From NCBI GenBank assembly GCA_950106755.1, contig OX467082.1:26102001-26166000 (forward strand): a stretch of 64,000 bases of DNA, in the 5' to 3' direction. This DNA comes from Climacium dendroides (taxonomy: Eukaryota; Streptophyta; Bryopsida; Hypnales; Climaciaceae). The position numbers were made by a program, and so were the translations under genes. Positions 33,731 through 45,735 of this stretch are shown here, piece by piece (position 1 is the first letter of the stretch; the number at the start of each line of letters is the position of its first letter). Under the pieces are notes generated by a model. That model saw nothing but the letters and a program-made list of their open reading frames with translations, was not told the origin of the DNA and searched no databases.

Positions 33731-36700
33731 ACAAGGAACGCCTCCTTATCTATTATTGAAGAACAATGTCAAGTTCTTTGAAAACTTTTCAACAACCCTT
33801 AAGGTTTAAAAACCTTAAGGAGATGATTCCATAGAGAATCACCTATGTAATCTCAAATAAGATTAAAAAAGATAGCAAGCTCTCATGTATATATATGAGT
33901 ATTAAACTAGTGTCGGTAGCCAATCTAGAAGTTCTTAAAGGTGCGTTCATGTCATAGGACAATGGATGGAAATTGAAAAAGAATTCCATCAAGTGGTTAA
34001 GCTTCATTAAAAAGTGTGAGGAGATTATATTATAAGGAATATTCATAAAGAATTCCTAAATTTATTGTTCTAGCTTTTTATATTTATTTGTTCACAAATA
34101 TTTTTTGCCTACTTTATAATTTTAAAGGTTAAAATGCTTTAAAAGTTTCCATCTACTTCATTAAAAAGTAACAAAGATCCAAGAAAAGAAGTTTCCCTTG
34201 GTGATAATTGTGTTTTGACTTTTCTCAATCAATGACCAAAAAGCCTTTCTTAAAAGAATATTTTGGTCATTGGATAAAAAATTAGAAGTAAAAATCAAAA
34301 TAATTTTAATTTTTCTATAACTTACTATAAGATCTATACCTTCCTAAGTTTTTTTCAAAAAAAAGTTTCCAAATGTCTTCAAGAGTCTTGTCCTCAAAGA
34401 CTCCAAACCTAACTTTCCCTTTAAACTTTTATCTTTGTGTTTTTTTCAAAAAGTGTTAAAAAAACAACATTAAAATAATTAAAATGCTTATAATATATTA
34501 ATATTTCCAACTTTTACATGTAGAGATTAACAATGTTCCAAAAAAAAAAGTTTTTCTTAGTGATGATTGTGATTTTACTCTTCCCAAATCCTTGTCAATG
34601 TCCGAGAACTTTCTTCAAAGAACATTTTAGTCATGGAATTAGAAATGTGAAGTAAATTAAAAAACAAAACAATCTCCATCATTTTTGAAGTAAAACTTAT
34701 TAGAATGGATTTCAAAGGAGGTTCTCTTGGCATGGTGATTTTTTGAATTTTTTTTGTTCTTTACATCTATGACCTCATTTTTGCAAATCCAATTTTGAAC
34801 TAGAGTCAATGCAATTTTGACTTGGTCAACCACTTGACATTCTTCCACATTTGTAATTTTAGAAAAATATGTATGTTAGTAACACCAAATCCAACCAATA
34901 GATAGGACAAGAACTTGATAAAGTATCTCCACAAATGTAAATGACTTCTCGCAGCAACACCTAAGAAAGAAACAAGAATACAAATCCGTTCATCTGTTCA
35001 TCATCCAGAAATTGGACGTCGGAGCGCTAAAAGGGTTAAATAACCAAACACAGAAAGACGTAGTAAACAATCCCGTGGCCATTGCATTACCTCACCATCC
35101 AGCTCTCGGAGCGCAGTGGAACTCCAGACATTGCCGGTCAAATCCAGAGGCCAAGTCGTTCTGCTGGACGAGAACAGAAGTCAAGCGAAAGGATCTTCCT
35201 TTTCCACGTAATGCCGTAGGCACCCCACAATGTTGGGTATGATGTCAACCTCAAGTGAAACGAACGTCCCGTCTAAAAAATATCCAGTGAAGCCGACCAC
35301 CCTTCCAAAATCAGAACAGAAATTTGTGGTTTTCTTAGAAACTCTGCCATAGGGTCCGTATTTCTGCTTGGTGGTGATAAAGCGAAGAGACTCCACACGA
35401 GAAGAACCCCACTTGTGCCGGGAGTACGATCCCTCCACTTGAGCAAGAAATTCGCTAGGGTGGTCGAACCCGATCTGTACAGTACAATGTCCACACCATA
35501 AAAACACAATATTCAATACTTCACATTTTGGAGGAGAATTGAGACAAACTAGAAGTACTTCTGATATGGTACCTTTTCAACAAGAACCAAGGTGGCGCAC
35601 TCAGCATTAACAAACCCATTTTAATAGTCAATCCTAGAGAAATGCGACCATTTCTGGAACAAAAAACTGAATTTAGAGCCTGTAGGTGACATTCCATGCT
35701 CTACGTAACTGGATCATAGCAATCTTGCATCCACTTGATTAAATGAGTTTGCTACTCCGTAGAATTCTAATGGAAGACGTCCAAGTTGATTTTGTTGCAC
35801 ATTCCCGGAACTGGCATGTCGAATCATGTACGGAAGAGCTAAGATGTATTTGCAGGAAAGGGAGTGCTCACCCAGTCAGTGCTCACTCCAGACAATGCTC
35901 CTACACTTGTTTCATGCTGCGAGTTTCCGACATGGACTGAAAAATTGAATCCTGAGATCTCCAGTTTCGCTGCGTCTCTGAAATGGACTTTGAAAGCCCT
36001 GATATCAACAGGTGCACCAATGCCACGACGACTTTCAAATCGCCTGAAAAGAGACCTAAACGAGTTAACTCTCCATGGGCCCTGAGTCTGTGAAATCCAA
36101 CCGCCAATCCCCCAGTGTGTATGTACAAGAAATTGTCAATACAAAACTTTACGGCCAGAGATAATTAATGAACCTCACGGAGCTGGATCTAGAGCACACG
36201 GAATTTGAACAAGGGCACACTCAAGGAATCGTGTGACGATCAATTAGGGGTGGACTTGGCACTCAATTGTAACCAAACACATACTCCCTCCACACTCAAT
36301 GAATGGCACGACCAGCTTGCTTACTGATTCTCTACCCTTACTCTTGGCTTCCAATCTTCCGAAAGGCCATGTCATATCTGGCCGCAGCTGCTTCCCATCA
36401 TACGCTTCTGCATTGCAAACATTAGAAAAACGAAATCAACATCAAAGACTGCTTTCAAAGGGAATAACTTTGCTTGACATTACCAGATAGTCAGTCACAA
36501 CTTACTTCGCAGTGTTGGTAGGCCTTTCAGATATCTCAACACACGACACACATCAGCCATCGCAGGTCGCTTCCGTGGGTCCGCATCCCAACATGCACAT
36601 ATCAGGGACGCCAAGTCTGTGGGGCAGCTCGAAGGGAGTCGTGGCCGCAAAGGAATGGGAGCTGTCAATTTCGAGTACAGGTCACTTGGACGAACATCAC

Positions 36701-38553
36701 TGTAAGGTACTTCTCCTGATAATATTTCGAAACAGACAAGTGCAAAGCTGTAAACATCAGCTTTCATTGGAAAGGCTTCTGCCAGATGATCATCCTCCAT
36801 GTTGTCTTTGAATATCTCAGGTGCCATCCATCTCCTCGTACCGATGTTGTGTGTCAAGTGAGAGTACCGGGTTATTTCTCGCTTCATCTTTACAAGCCCA
36901 AAATCAGCAATCTTTGCAAACACAAATCCATCATCGTCAACAGCACTCGATGTGTTCACCGGGTTGACGAGAATGTTCGCGGATTTGAGGTCGCGATGGG
37001 CCATCTTCTGAGAGTGGAGGTAGCTCACAGCATCCCCAATTTGGAGCATCAAGTCGACCGCTGCCGGAAGGGAGAAAGGTTGAGTCCTAGACCCTCCCTT
37101 CATTCGACTCTTCATGAATTTGTGTAAATCTGCACACATTAGATCCATGAGAAGGGAGTCCTCCGAGTGTGCGAACACTTTGACAATGTGAGGGTGGCTC
37201 ACTTTGACTAATGCATCCGCCTCAGCTGGTAAGGAATGAGGCCCAACACCATTGAAAATCTTCCGAGCGTACTTGAATCCCAACCACGTTACTTCCGAAA
37301 CAGAACCAAACGCTCCGGATCCTAGTTGACGACCGTGCTTCACAACCTCTTGGTCAAACCTCCACGACAAGGATTTGTGCCCATGCTCCCCCTCTAACTC
37401 CTCATGAAGAATATTGGTAATGTGGGACTTCGGCTTTTTCAACGGCTGCTGGTGAAATCTTTTCATTGGTTGGCCAGCAAGACAATAAGATCGATCCTTT
37501 TGTCTAAGCACATTGCCACAATCTTCAGGACTGCAAACATGAAACCGCTTCCATCTCTCAAGGTCTCTCATTAGCAGCTGCCAATCTTCTTCCTCGGCCT
37601 TCTCCAGCAAAGCATGCTCATGGTTTTCAAGTTCGGCTTGCCATGGATATTTTTTGTATGTCGAAGGCAGACTGGAGTTCCTACAGTCTACGGTGTTCCA
37701 CACCACCGATGTGCACCACTGAATTTCTTTCAAGGTATCGGCAAATGCTTCCGACCGTTCCGCATGCTGAAGAGCCGCTTTCAGCGGAGACAACTCCCTG
37801 CAGCATTCTTCAATAAGGATCTTTGCGCGCGTCAACAGCCGTTTCAACTCTGGCGTCACTTGCATCGGCGAAGATGGCTTCCAGAGATTCTGAATACCAT
37901 CCATAAAATACGAAAGTGGAAGTTCGTCCACTGGGCCAAAAACTTGGAGAGTATGTCGAATGGAGGTCACAAGAACCTCGAGCTGGCGTCTACAGTACTT
38001 AACATCCACGAGGACCTTAACCAGTGAGCCCAATTCATCTGCAGGAAAAGCGGTGAAAAGATAAGTAATCCAAATATCCATGCAAAATGAAACACATCTC
38101 AAAACTCAAGTCAAATGAAACAATATTGAGTTCTGTGCTCCAAAATGACTAAACGGAGGCTCCAAAACCTTTCGAGGGCTGTGAACTGGACTGTGAGTAG
38201 CTAATCTAACGGCATCTATCTTCACTTTGTTTCCTCATGCGAAGTTGAATGAACTCACTCTCAACTTCCAAATTATGTATCTTGTATTCTATATGTCCAA
38301 TTACACAATTCGTTAAAAAATTGTGTGTACGTGGGTGCAATTGGTCTTCAATGGTAGCATGTATGCCATTGTCCGTTAAGTTCAGTCACTTAAGTACACT
38401 GCCACCTGCACCGGACCTACACTAATCCTCCCTCCCACCCCACCTACTCTGCCCTTACATGCACAACCCATTCCCCAATGTAGTATCCGTCCCTTTTCCC
38501 ATCAATAAGAAAGATATTAGATTAAAAGTAGACAAGAGCCTTCCTCCTAACTA
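33731..38553. repeat. Segmental duplication carrying kinase-jacalin gene 2
   Basis: Direct-orientation partner of 22,001-27,927. It lacks the Mutator-like insertion and carries the unoccupied site. Exons, introns and about 450 bases upstream of the gene are retained. The extra bases at 38,527-38,537 and a CGGCATC insertion near 38,210 are examples of small indels. Confidence 0.9.
35181..38081 (-). CDS. TKL protein kinase fused to jacalin-like lectin, copy 2
   Basis: Exons on the minus strand are about 38,038-36,506 (or to an in-frame ATG at 38,081), 36,407-36,325, 36,087-35,872 and 35,474-35,181. Exons 3 and 4 are in register with copy 1; the end of exon 2 differs slightly. The kinase domain has GSGAFG, YARK lysine, HRDLKSANI, DFG and a standard APE, so every catalytic landmark is present. 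The jacalin-like part has EFLAQVEGSY, VESLRFITTKQKYGPYG and GRVVGFTGYF. The protein ends soon after VSLEVDIIPN, as a jacalin fold should, because the C run at 35,223 has four bases rather than the five in copy 1. This is the better candidate for a functional gene. An ATG reading MDIWITYLF upstream overlaps a pyrimidine-rich CCTGCAG acceptor, so the start is uncertain. Confidence 0.8.
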
Positions 38554-38559
38554 GTGTAT

Positions 38560-39600
38560 GTAACGTGAATACAGCCAAAACCATCCCTGTACCCTCCTGA
38601 CAATGAGACTGTCCCCAAAAGTATCAATAAATCACTCTCATGTTTAACTATGATTCATTGACGATTGATTGACTGCTGATATTCTCTAGATTTGAGTTTT
38701 AGGACCGAGTCATGTGATGGTTTCTGTGGCTGAAGGATTTCCACTTTGAAAATTTATCCTCCTAAAATTCTAATTTTATTTTTGAAAATTCATGATTTTC
38801 ATTTGTTAATACTGTGAAAATATTATATCTAGAAAAATGAGCCTCCAACCATGCTGAATTACTTCTTTTGACGATTTTATGTGTTTCCACCTCTGCTAAG
38901 TGTCTCGTGCAGACTTCTCCGAGTCAATCGTGGATCTTAGGCAAACAGGCTCTCACTTACGCCAACCCCTTAAGGTGTGGGAGTTTCCCTCTTTCTCTCT
39001 ACACTTGCTTGTCGGGGTCAAATGAACCTTGAGTTGGACTTAAAAGAATAACTCCAGTAGTCGGTTTAGAGAAAGTCGACGGAAAAAAGCTTACCTTCCA
39101 GTCTGCGCAGCTGTCTTCCTTCACTCTTGGAACTCGTGCCACGTTCAGGTAGACTATGAGCTCGAGGCCGCGGTGGATTTCCTTGTGCATCCATAGCGAG
39201 GACCAAGAGTTACAGCCAACGACGCTGAACATGGGATTCCCTACAAGCACCGCGGACACATCATGCCTCACGTGCACCAACAAACGCCATCTCCTAAACC
39301 AAGCTTGCGCTCCATCGCCAAACAATAGGCCAACGCACATGAAGAGCCGTGCGACGTCGAACGTGAGGGCGCGCAAATGCGGGTTAGCTCTGCGCAGCCC
39401 TCACGAACGAATGAAGCAAAGGAAATCTACAACCTCCGCCCTCACGGTGGGTTTACCGCACCTGGGTCGGAGAAAAAAATGGAAGCACTGTAGCCTGTGA
39501 GCGCGTGGACGCTCCTCGCAACTTCGGGGCTTCTCTTCTGCACACAGCAGCATTCCGTTGCCTTCTTCTGCTCCAGGGAGTGAACTGTGAGTTTGAGTCT
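38560..39600. other. No supported gene; left flank of PIF/Harbinger-like element
   Basis: Mixed composition. The GC-richer part from 39,100 to 39,560 has open frames on both strands but no recognised domain. I looked for terminal inverted repeats matching the right flank near 42,100-42,360 and did not find any. Confidence 0.35.
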
Positions 39601-39637
39601 TAGTTAGAGTGAGTTAGGGTTTTTGTTTTTTATCATT

Positions 39638-40306
39638 ATGGAGGTTCCAAAGGGGCTTTTAGCACTCATGTTTGGTAATGAGGGAGGACTTGATTTTCAA
39701 GGGGCTCAAGAGAGAGGGAAGAGTGGTTCTTCTAATTTGAAGAGGGAGTGGACGGAGGGAGCTTTGAAGTTTCTTGTAGACATGTGTGAAGAGAAGTATT
39801 GGGAGTACAACCAGAAGCCGTTCAAGCAAGCAAATTGAAAGGTTTTTGTGAGGAAGTTGAATGCACAATTTTCTAACGACCCTCAAAGAACGTGGATCCA
39901 AACTCGAGACAAGTGGAACAAGATGAGGAGTACTTATCAAGAGGAGAAGGCAAAGCAAGAAGAAACGGGAGCTCCATCATCTTCTTGGACTCCATGGTAT
40001 GAAATCTTTGACAATATCTTTGGTGGTACGGCTAAAATCAATGGGGTTCCTCATGGTGTTGATCAAGGCGTTCGTTTACAACATTCTAAGATTCATGTTG
40101 TGAGTGATGATGAGGACAATACTTTGCCTAGCACTCCTATTCCTCCCCCTAAAGATGCTACTTCTACACAATCTCCATGCACACAAGCGGTTAACCAACC
40201 GGGATGTGAGGGACAAGTCAATAAGAGTGCAGAGAAGAGAAAGAGAAAGCTAGCTAATGAAGAGGAGTCCATTGCCTCTGCCATTATTTTATTTGCAGGG
40301 TTGTAG
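39638..40306 (+). pseudogene. Myb/SANT-like protein of a PIF/Harbinger-type transposon, interrupted
   Basis: The frame from MEVPKG to the stop at 40,306 is broken by one TGA at 39,836-39,838, where related proteins have a Trp (an aromatic before KVF). It contains a Myb/SANT-like (trihelix) DNA-binding region: WTEGALKFLVDMCEEKY, then RTWIQTRDKWNKMRSTYQEE, then WYEIFDNIFGG. A Lys/Arg-rich tail (KRKRKLANEEE) follows. PIF/Harbinger elements carry such an ORF beside the transposase, and here the two converge. A single TGG to TGA change would explain the stop. It would bind DNA and assist nuclear import of the transposase in an active element. Confidence 0.75.
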
Positions 40307-40488
40307 AGTATTGAAATGTTATTCCAATCTTATATGGAATTTCTTTTGATTTGATTTGAATTTGTTTGGATTTGGTTCAAATTCCACTACATTGAATAAA
40401 AGATTTGTTTTCTACATCATTTCATGTACATGTATACATGCTTTTGTATACAAAGCTTTAAGAAATTGCAAGTGCAATGTATTTGTTG

Positions 40489-41806
40489 TCATTCATCATT
40501 AAGATTTTCCAAAATCCATTTCCTAAACAATTTTTGCCTTAGTCTTTCTCCCTCACGTTTTGCTCGTTCTCCATCCCTAATTATGGATAATCTAACATTC
40601 CCAAATCCAACTAATGGATCTCTTTTCAAACCTGCATTAGCCACATAAAGCTCTGGTTGGTTCAACAACTCACAATAGTTGTGCAACCAACAACAAGCTA
40701 CAGTTATCTTAGCTGTCCTATCAACTCTGGAGTTGAAATTCTTCAAGATTCTCCATCTGTTCTTCAACGTGCCAAATGCTTGTTCAATAACAACTCTTCC
40801 TGAATTTATGGAGTTATCAAATCTTTTCTTCTCCATATCGTTTGGAGCCTTCCAATTCTTCATCAAGTATGTGCAAATGGGGTAGGCAGCGTCTCCAATC
40901 AAGTAAGGAGTACAACAGACATCTTCCACCATTATGACCGGTTCTTGAAGAATCTCTCGTGTCTTCAAACTTTTATACAAACTTGACACTTTGAATTGGC
41001 CATCGTCATGCACTCCTCCAAGTTGCCCAGCACACACATTCCAGAAGATCTTCTGTGAATCACAAACCGCTTGCAAAACAATGGAATGGAATTTTTTTCC
41101 TATTGAAAAAATCACTTGCTGCTAATGTCACTCTTCTACTTGGATTTTTTGCTAATGGTATATGTGTACCATCAATAGCTCCACAAATGTTTGGCAATCC
41201 TGTTATTTCTTCAAACTCAGAGATGGTGCTTCTAAGACGGTCTCCACTTGGAATACTAATGTAGTGGCTAAATAATTTGTTTTTATCAGTAAGTATGTCG
41301 CAAACAATATCTACATACTTTCTAATGGTTGAAGCTCCAATCTTAAAACGATCTGCCATATGTTCTAAACTATGGCTATGAGCAAATCTATAAATTACAC
41401 ATGCTACAATTTTTTTGATTTCCATTTGTGGCCTCACTTTATTCATACACGTACTTCTTAAGAACGGAATCAACATGTTCACCAAATTCTCAAATGCACC
41501 AAAACTCATTCTATAAAACTTTTTAAATTTGTTGTGATGCATTTCATTACTCGATCTCCACACTACCCTTTCCACATAATTCCAATGTGTTGATTGCTTA
41601 GGCTCTACCCAAAAAAGGCGGGGAGCATGCAATTTCTTCCTTGACCTAAGCAAAAACATCAACGAAAGAAAATGGAAGCCTATAGAAGTCCCACCACCGG
41701 GATATAAAACCTCCCAAGCCCGGCTTCTATAATTCAAGGTATTACTCATTGTCATAGAGAGCATGAGCCATATGAGCACTACTTTAGCACAAAAAGAGGG
41801 CTCCAT
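40489..41806 (-). pseudogene. PIF/Harbinger-type DDE transposase, one-base frameshift
   Basis: The first part runs from 41,806, with an HTH-like region (FAHSHSLEHMADRFKIGAST) and the first catalytic Asp in CGAIDGTH. It then reads DFFNRKK and leaves frame. The second part starts with KFHSIVLQAVCD, carries the second Asp in IGDAAYP and the Glu in EQAFGTLKNRWRIL, and ends at 40,489. The shift is explained by one extra base in the T run at 41,092-41,098 (A run on the coding strand). All three catalytic acidic residues survive, so the element is recently broken or the base is a sequencing error. The HARBI1-like fold is known from this superfamily. Terminal repeats were not identified. Confidence 0.85.
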
Positions 41807-42059
41807 GTTGACTTACAAACTCTTGCTAATCGATTTTATACAAAAAATTGGTACTCAAAACCTAAAAAGAAAAGAACCTTGAAAACCTTACACTAATCAC
41901 AAAATGTAAGTTAAAAGCAACAAAGAAACATTCCCCACAACATGTACTACCATTTGCAAAAAAAATAATGAAAAAATGAAATACACATACCAAGATAATT
42001 AAACTCGAAGTTCAAGCTCTTTGAAGCTCTAAACCACTCTCCCAAGCTCTCATTAAAAA

Positions 42060-42330
42060 ACCTCGCAGTATTCTCTCAACTCCCACTCTCGCTCAGTAGA
42101 GAGAGAAGAATTCTCTCTCTATTGTGGCGGCTGCCACCTCCGGCGCAGGCGCTGCGGAACAGGGGCAGTTACTGCGGAGAGGGCAGTAACTCCCCAGCAG
42201 AAAGCCTCCAGCAGCTGCCCCCCGCTGAGGTGGCCGCCGCTGGGTGGGGGCCCGCCCTTGCTGATTTGCCTGCGCATAGCGGCTCCCAACGGGCCATGTG
42301 TACGGGCCAAATCTAACAAACCAACACATG
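42060..42330. other. GC-rich block right of the Harbinger-like element
   Basis: A GC-rich stretch (about 42,123-42,300) flanked by TC and AG tracts lies upstream of the transposase frame on its strand. It may be the promoter and 5' region of that element. No TIR was paired with it. Confidence 0.3.
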
Positions 42331-42951
42331 AACCCCATAGAGCAACCCTACCGGCTTCCAACTTCCACTTCAGATGCCAAGTGCTACCAAAAAGTTAGTG
42401 CGACGATGCTCCCCACAGTCTACGGCAATTATATAATTGTTTACATTCCATTTCAGGACTTTGTGTACCGATAATCCAATAATGGTAGCATCTTGAAAGG
42501 TACTCCGTATTTGCACAACGGAATGTGAAGACATGAAAGTCACTCCACTCTCTCCCCCAAAAGCCTCACAATCGACCACTGTTTTTTTTTCTCATTTTGG
42601 AGAAGTAGCCAGCTATTTCTTCACTAATCATGTGATACTTGAGAGATACTTGGTGATATCTATATCAAAATTAGGTAAATTTAGATGATACCTAGGTCAA
42701 ATTAAATTTTGGTCTTAAAATACACCAGTAAGTTGGCTATTTTGACTGGAAAAAATGAAAATTTCCTTTTCCAAAAGGAACCAACATCTTTTGGCTATGG
42801 CCAAATGGCGAAAAATCGTGCATAAGAAAAACATTGCTATCGACCATTCAAATTGTCTTCGGATCAGATTGTCTATCATTACTATTCAACGATGCGAAAT
42901 CAACTATGATTGGTTCCGTTCACACCTGGTGCAATGAATAGAAGAACAGTA

Positions 42952-45309
42952 CACTAAAGATGATATTTAGTGTTTAGTGGCATTTAATGTTTTTACCCCC
43001 CTACTAGCTACAACACTAAATCTAAACTTGTCCACAATTAGTGTTAGACTTGAATGCGCCGCCTTTTTCCCTGACTTTCCTTGCTTTCTCGCCTTTGTTG
43101 CGCCATCTTCTCTTCCGACTTCTTTTGGCTCCTACAGTTTAGCTCTACTCCGCTGCAGTTCCGCTCAACTCAGTTCCACTGCAATTCAGCTCCGCTCCGC
43201 TCCAGTTCGGGCTTTTTTCGGGGGGGGGGTATAGTTCGTCGTTCCCGCCTACCCGACACATTTCAAATTTGCCGCCTCCACTTGTTGCAAGCCCACTCGC
43301 TCCGTTTTCAGGTCCTCGCATTTTCTCACCAACAGGTTCATTTCAGGTATTAGCGACACCATTGCAATCATCTTGTTGTCCTCTACATTATATAAAAAAT
43401 TGTTTTTTTTTTGGTCGGCATTTTTTGATTTTTTCCACGTTGTGGCTTAGACTCATGGCGGAAATCCCCCGACGTCTCCAACAAGTTTCTACCATTGCCA
43501 CACGAAAGCGGATCATCACATGGATGGTGCAAAACGAATCAATCTATGGTCTCCCTGGTCTTTACAACCGCACCATCCATGCTTTCCCCGAGCATTTTCG
43601 AGGTCAACGAAGCTCCAATTTGATGCGTGCATCGCGTTGGTGGGCACTCCATGATCGATATTGCAATGAAGGAGAAGAGCCCCAAGAGCTTCCACCAATT
43701 TCATGCACCCGCAGCCGATCTGGAGGACAAAAACAACTCCGTACAAAGGCAGCACCCGGTCGTGGTTACAAACGCTCCAAATGGATACAGTGGCTCTACC
43801 CGCTCTTACTTGATGCATTTGAGCATTTCAAAAAAACTGGTGTGAAATTCTCTCCCCGTTTGTTAATTGAGTTAGCAAAAACGATCCTACTGGACCCTAC
43901 ATCCCTTTATATAGCCCTATCCAGAGATCCTAAGGACAATGTTTTATTGCTTGAAAAACTGACCCACTGTTGGATCCAACAATTCATGCATATCCAAAAC
44001 ATTGTCCTCTTATCTCAAAGAGGTCGTCTCACTTGCAGTCCTGAAAAAGAACAGGAAATTGAGATGCAAGTTGCATACCATCTAGGAGTCTTAAATCGAG
44101 GATTTCAGAATGGCACCTTTGATGAAAATCTAATGGAGAATATAGACGAAACCCATTTTGTTCTAAACATGGACAACAGTAGAACATTAGGCTTTCGTGG
44201 TGACACAACAGTCAAATATGCTAAGGTAGTATCGGGTGGAGATTCAATGACAATGGTCATTAGAATCTCAGGGGGGTGATGATCCATGATTGAAGCTCCT
44301 ATGTTGATATTTACAAATTCGAACAGCAGTTATCCAATTCAAGGATTGAATGACAACATCCCAAGGGTATGTTATCGTACGGTTCCTAAAGGGTGGATGG
44401 ATCAAACTCTATTTTCAGATTATTTTGTAGAACCACGAGCCTTCCAATTTAATGTCCATGGCCGCTCAAAATTTATTTGGGTAGATAATTGTACCGGTCA
44501 TAACATGACCCCAAAACTTAGCACTGTTTTGGAAGCCAAAAATGCCATCTTGAAATACTTGCCACCTTGTTCGACCCACCTTTGCCAACCAACAAACACG
44601 TTTATTATTTCTAAGGTGAAAGATGCATGGACCAAAAGATGGGAGGCAAAGAAAACAGACTTAATAGCATCGAATGCTTGGCAGAATACACCTCGAGCGG
44701 ATGGTGGCTGGTCAAAGAAACTCTCAAATCTGGGTAAGAGGTTTTTCTTACAGTTAGCTACTGATTCTATTGAAGATGTCAACCGGGAACTATGCTAGAA
44801 AAGCCATGATCAGATCTGGTATGTCTTTAGCTCTAGATGGCAGTTGGAGTGTGGAGTAACTTTTCCCACATTTGCAGGAGATAGTAGGAAAGTATGGGCA
44901 GATTTTTCTAGGGCAACATGTGCCTCCGAGAATCTAAAATTTGTACTTCCATGATTTTCAGAAATTACAATGTACATTCCATTTTCTTTATGTTATAAAC
45001 CACTCTTTCATTGATAATGCTTATTGTATACTTTTAATTAATCACTTCTAACTTCCTACGCTTTGAATGTCATTGTTTTACATGTATTTCTTGAATTTTC
45101 TAAATTCACAAACACTAAATTCAAACATGTAACTTTTTGGCAAGTCTCTCAAATCACCGTAGTTCACATTTAGTGTTTGAATTGACATTTAATGTTACTT
45201 ACTTTCATAGGGTAATTGACATTTAATGTTACTTACTTTCATAGGGTAATTGACTTTTAGTGTATGCCTTCGTATTTAGTGTACAAGACACTAAATATCA
45301 TCATTAGTG
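42952..45309. mobile_element. Complete pogo/mariner-like DNA transposon
   Basis: The element is 2,358 bases. The left end CACTAAAGATGATATTTAG and the right end (reverse complement CACTAATGATGATATTTAG) are near-identical inverted repeats flanked by TA at 42,950-42,951 and 45,310-45,311. Subterminal regions carry repeated TTTAGTGTT or ATTAGTGTT motifs on both sides. An exact tandem copy of a roughly 33-base unit, centred on TTACTTTCATAGGGTAATTG, lies near the right end. It contains one transposase frame on the plus strand, listed separately. Confidence 0.92.
43455..44798 (+). pseudogene. DDE transposase of the pogo/mariner-like element, two adjacent stops
   Basis: From MAEIPRR the frame has an N-terminal DNA-binding part (RIITWMVQNESIYGLPGLYN). 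The DDE core follows: first Asp in ENIDETHFVLNMD, second in WVDNCTGHN, third acidic region after YLPPCSTHLCQPTN. The same frame continues across the whole length, but two consecutive TGA codons at 44,277-44,282 interrupt it right after SGG. Two CGA to TGA changes at methylated CpG sites would produce exactly this. The arrangement resembles the DDE_1 (pogo/Jerky/Tigger) group. Related MITEs in the window show that the family has mobilised short derivatives. Confidence 0.85.
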
Positions 45310-45386
45310 TAGTAGCTCTGAGAGAAGACTCTCAAGGTGCAATTCTTAGCCAATTGTAGAAGACCAAGGCCAGCTTTTCACAGTTT

Positions 45387-45735
45387 TCACAGCAGCGTCA
45401 AGAGCACAAATAGAATGCTCCCTGTCAGTACATGGAACGCAGTAGATGCCAATGATTCATAAATGTCAATGGTAAGTGGAACCTTTGTTGCGAGCCGGCT
45501 ATGAACTCTGCCACCAAGATGAGGTTCCTGGGGAACCGTAGAAGTGGCGACGGTGGAGGTCCAACGCCAGCGACAGAATCCTCGCAGTCTGATAAACACC
45601 ATAGTGGTCAAGCAGCTCACCAACTGCTCGGCTTGCCTTCGGCATACAAACTTCGGTAACCAGGTTCCAAGATCGCTCACCAGAAGGCACGCAGCAACCC
45701 CAGCTGTGAATCTTGTCCACCATCATCACTAAAAC
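45387..45735 (-). CDS. Putative spliced exons, unrecognised product
   Basis: A minus-strand frame after an acceptor-like TGTTTTAG near 45,730 reads VDKIHSWGCCVPSGERSW, then ASRAVGELLDHYGVY. A second frame, after GGTGGCAG near 45,512, reads VPLTIDIYESLASTAF then GSILFVLLTLL and stops at 45,387, a hydrophobic end that could be a membrane anchor. Donor choice between the two is unclear. A further open piece lies at 45,902-46,090. It sits between the transposon and the UDP-galactose transporter. Family not recognised. Confidence 0.3.

Noticed and set aside
39000..42360. Terminal inverted repeats for the Harbinger-like element
   Set aside because: I compared both flanks and found no convincing matching ends or TTA/TAA duplication, so no element boundaries are given.
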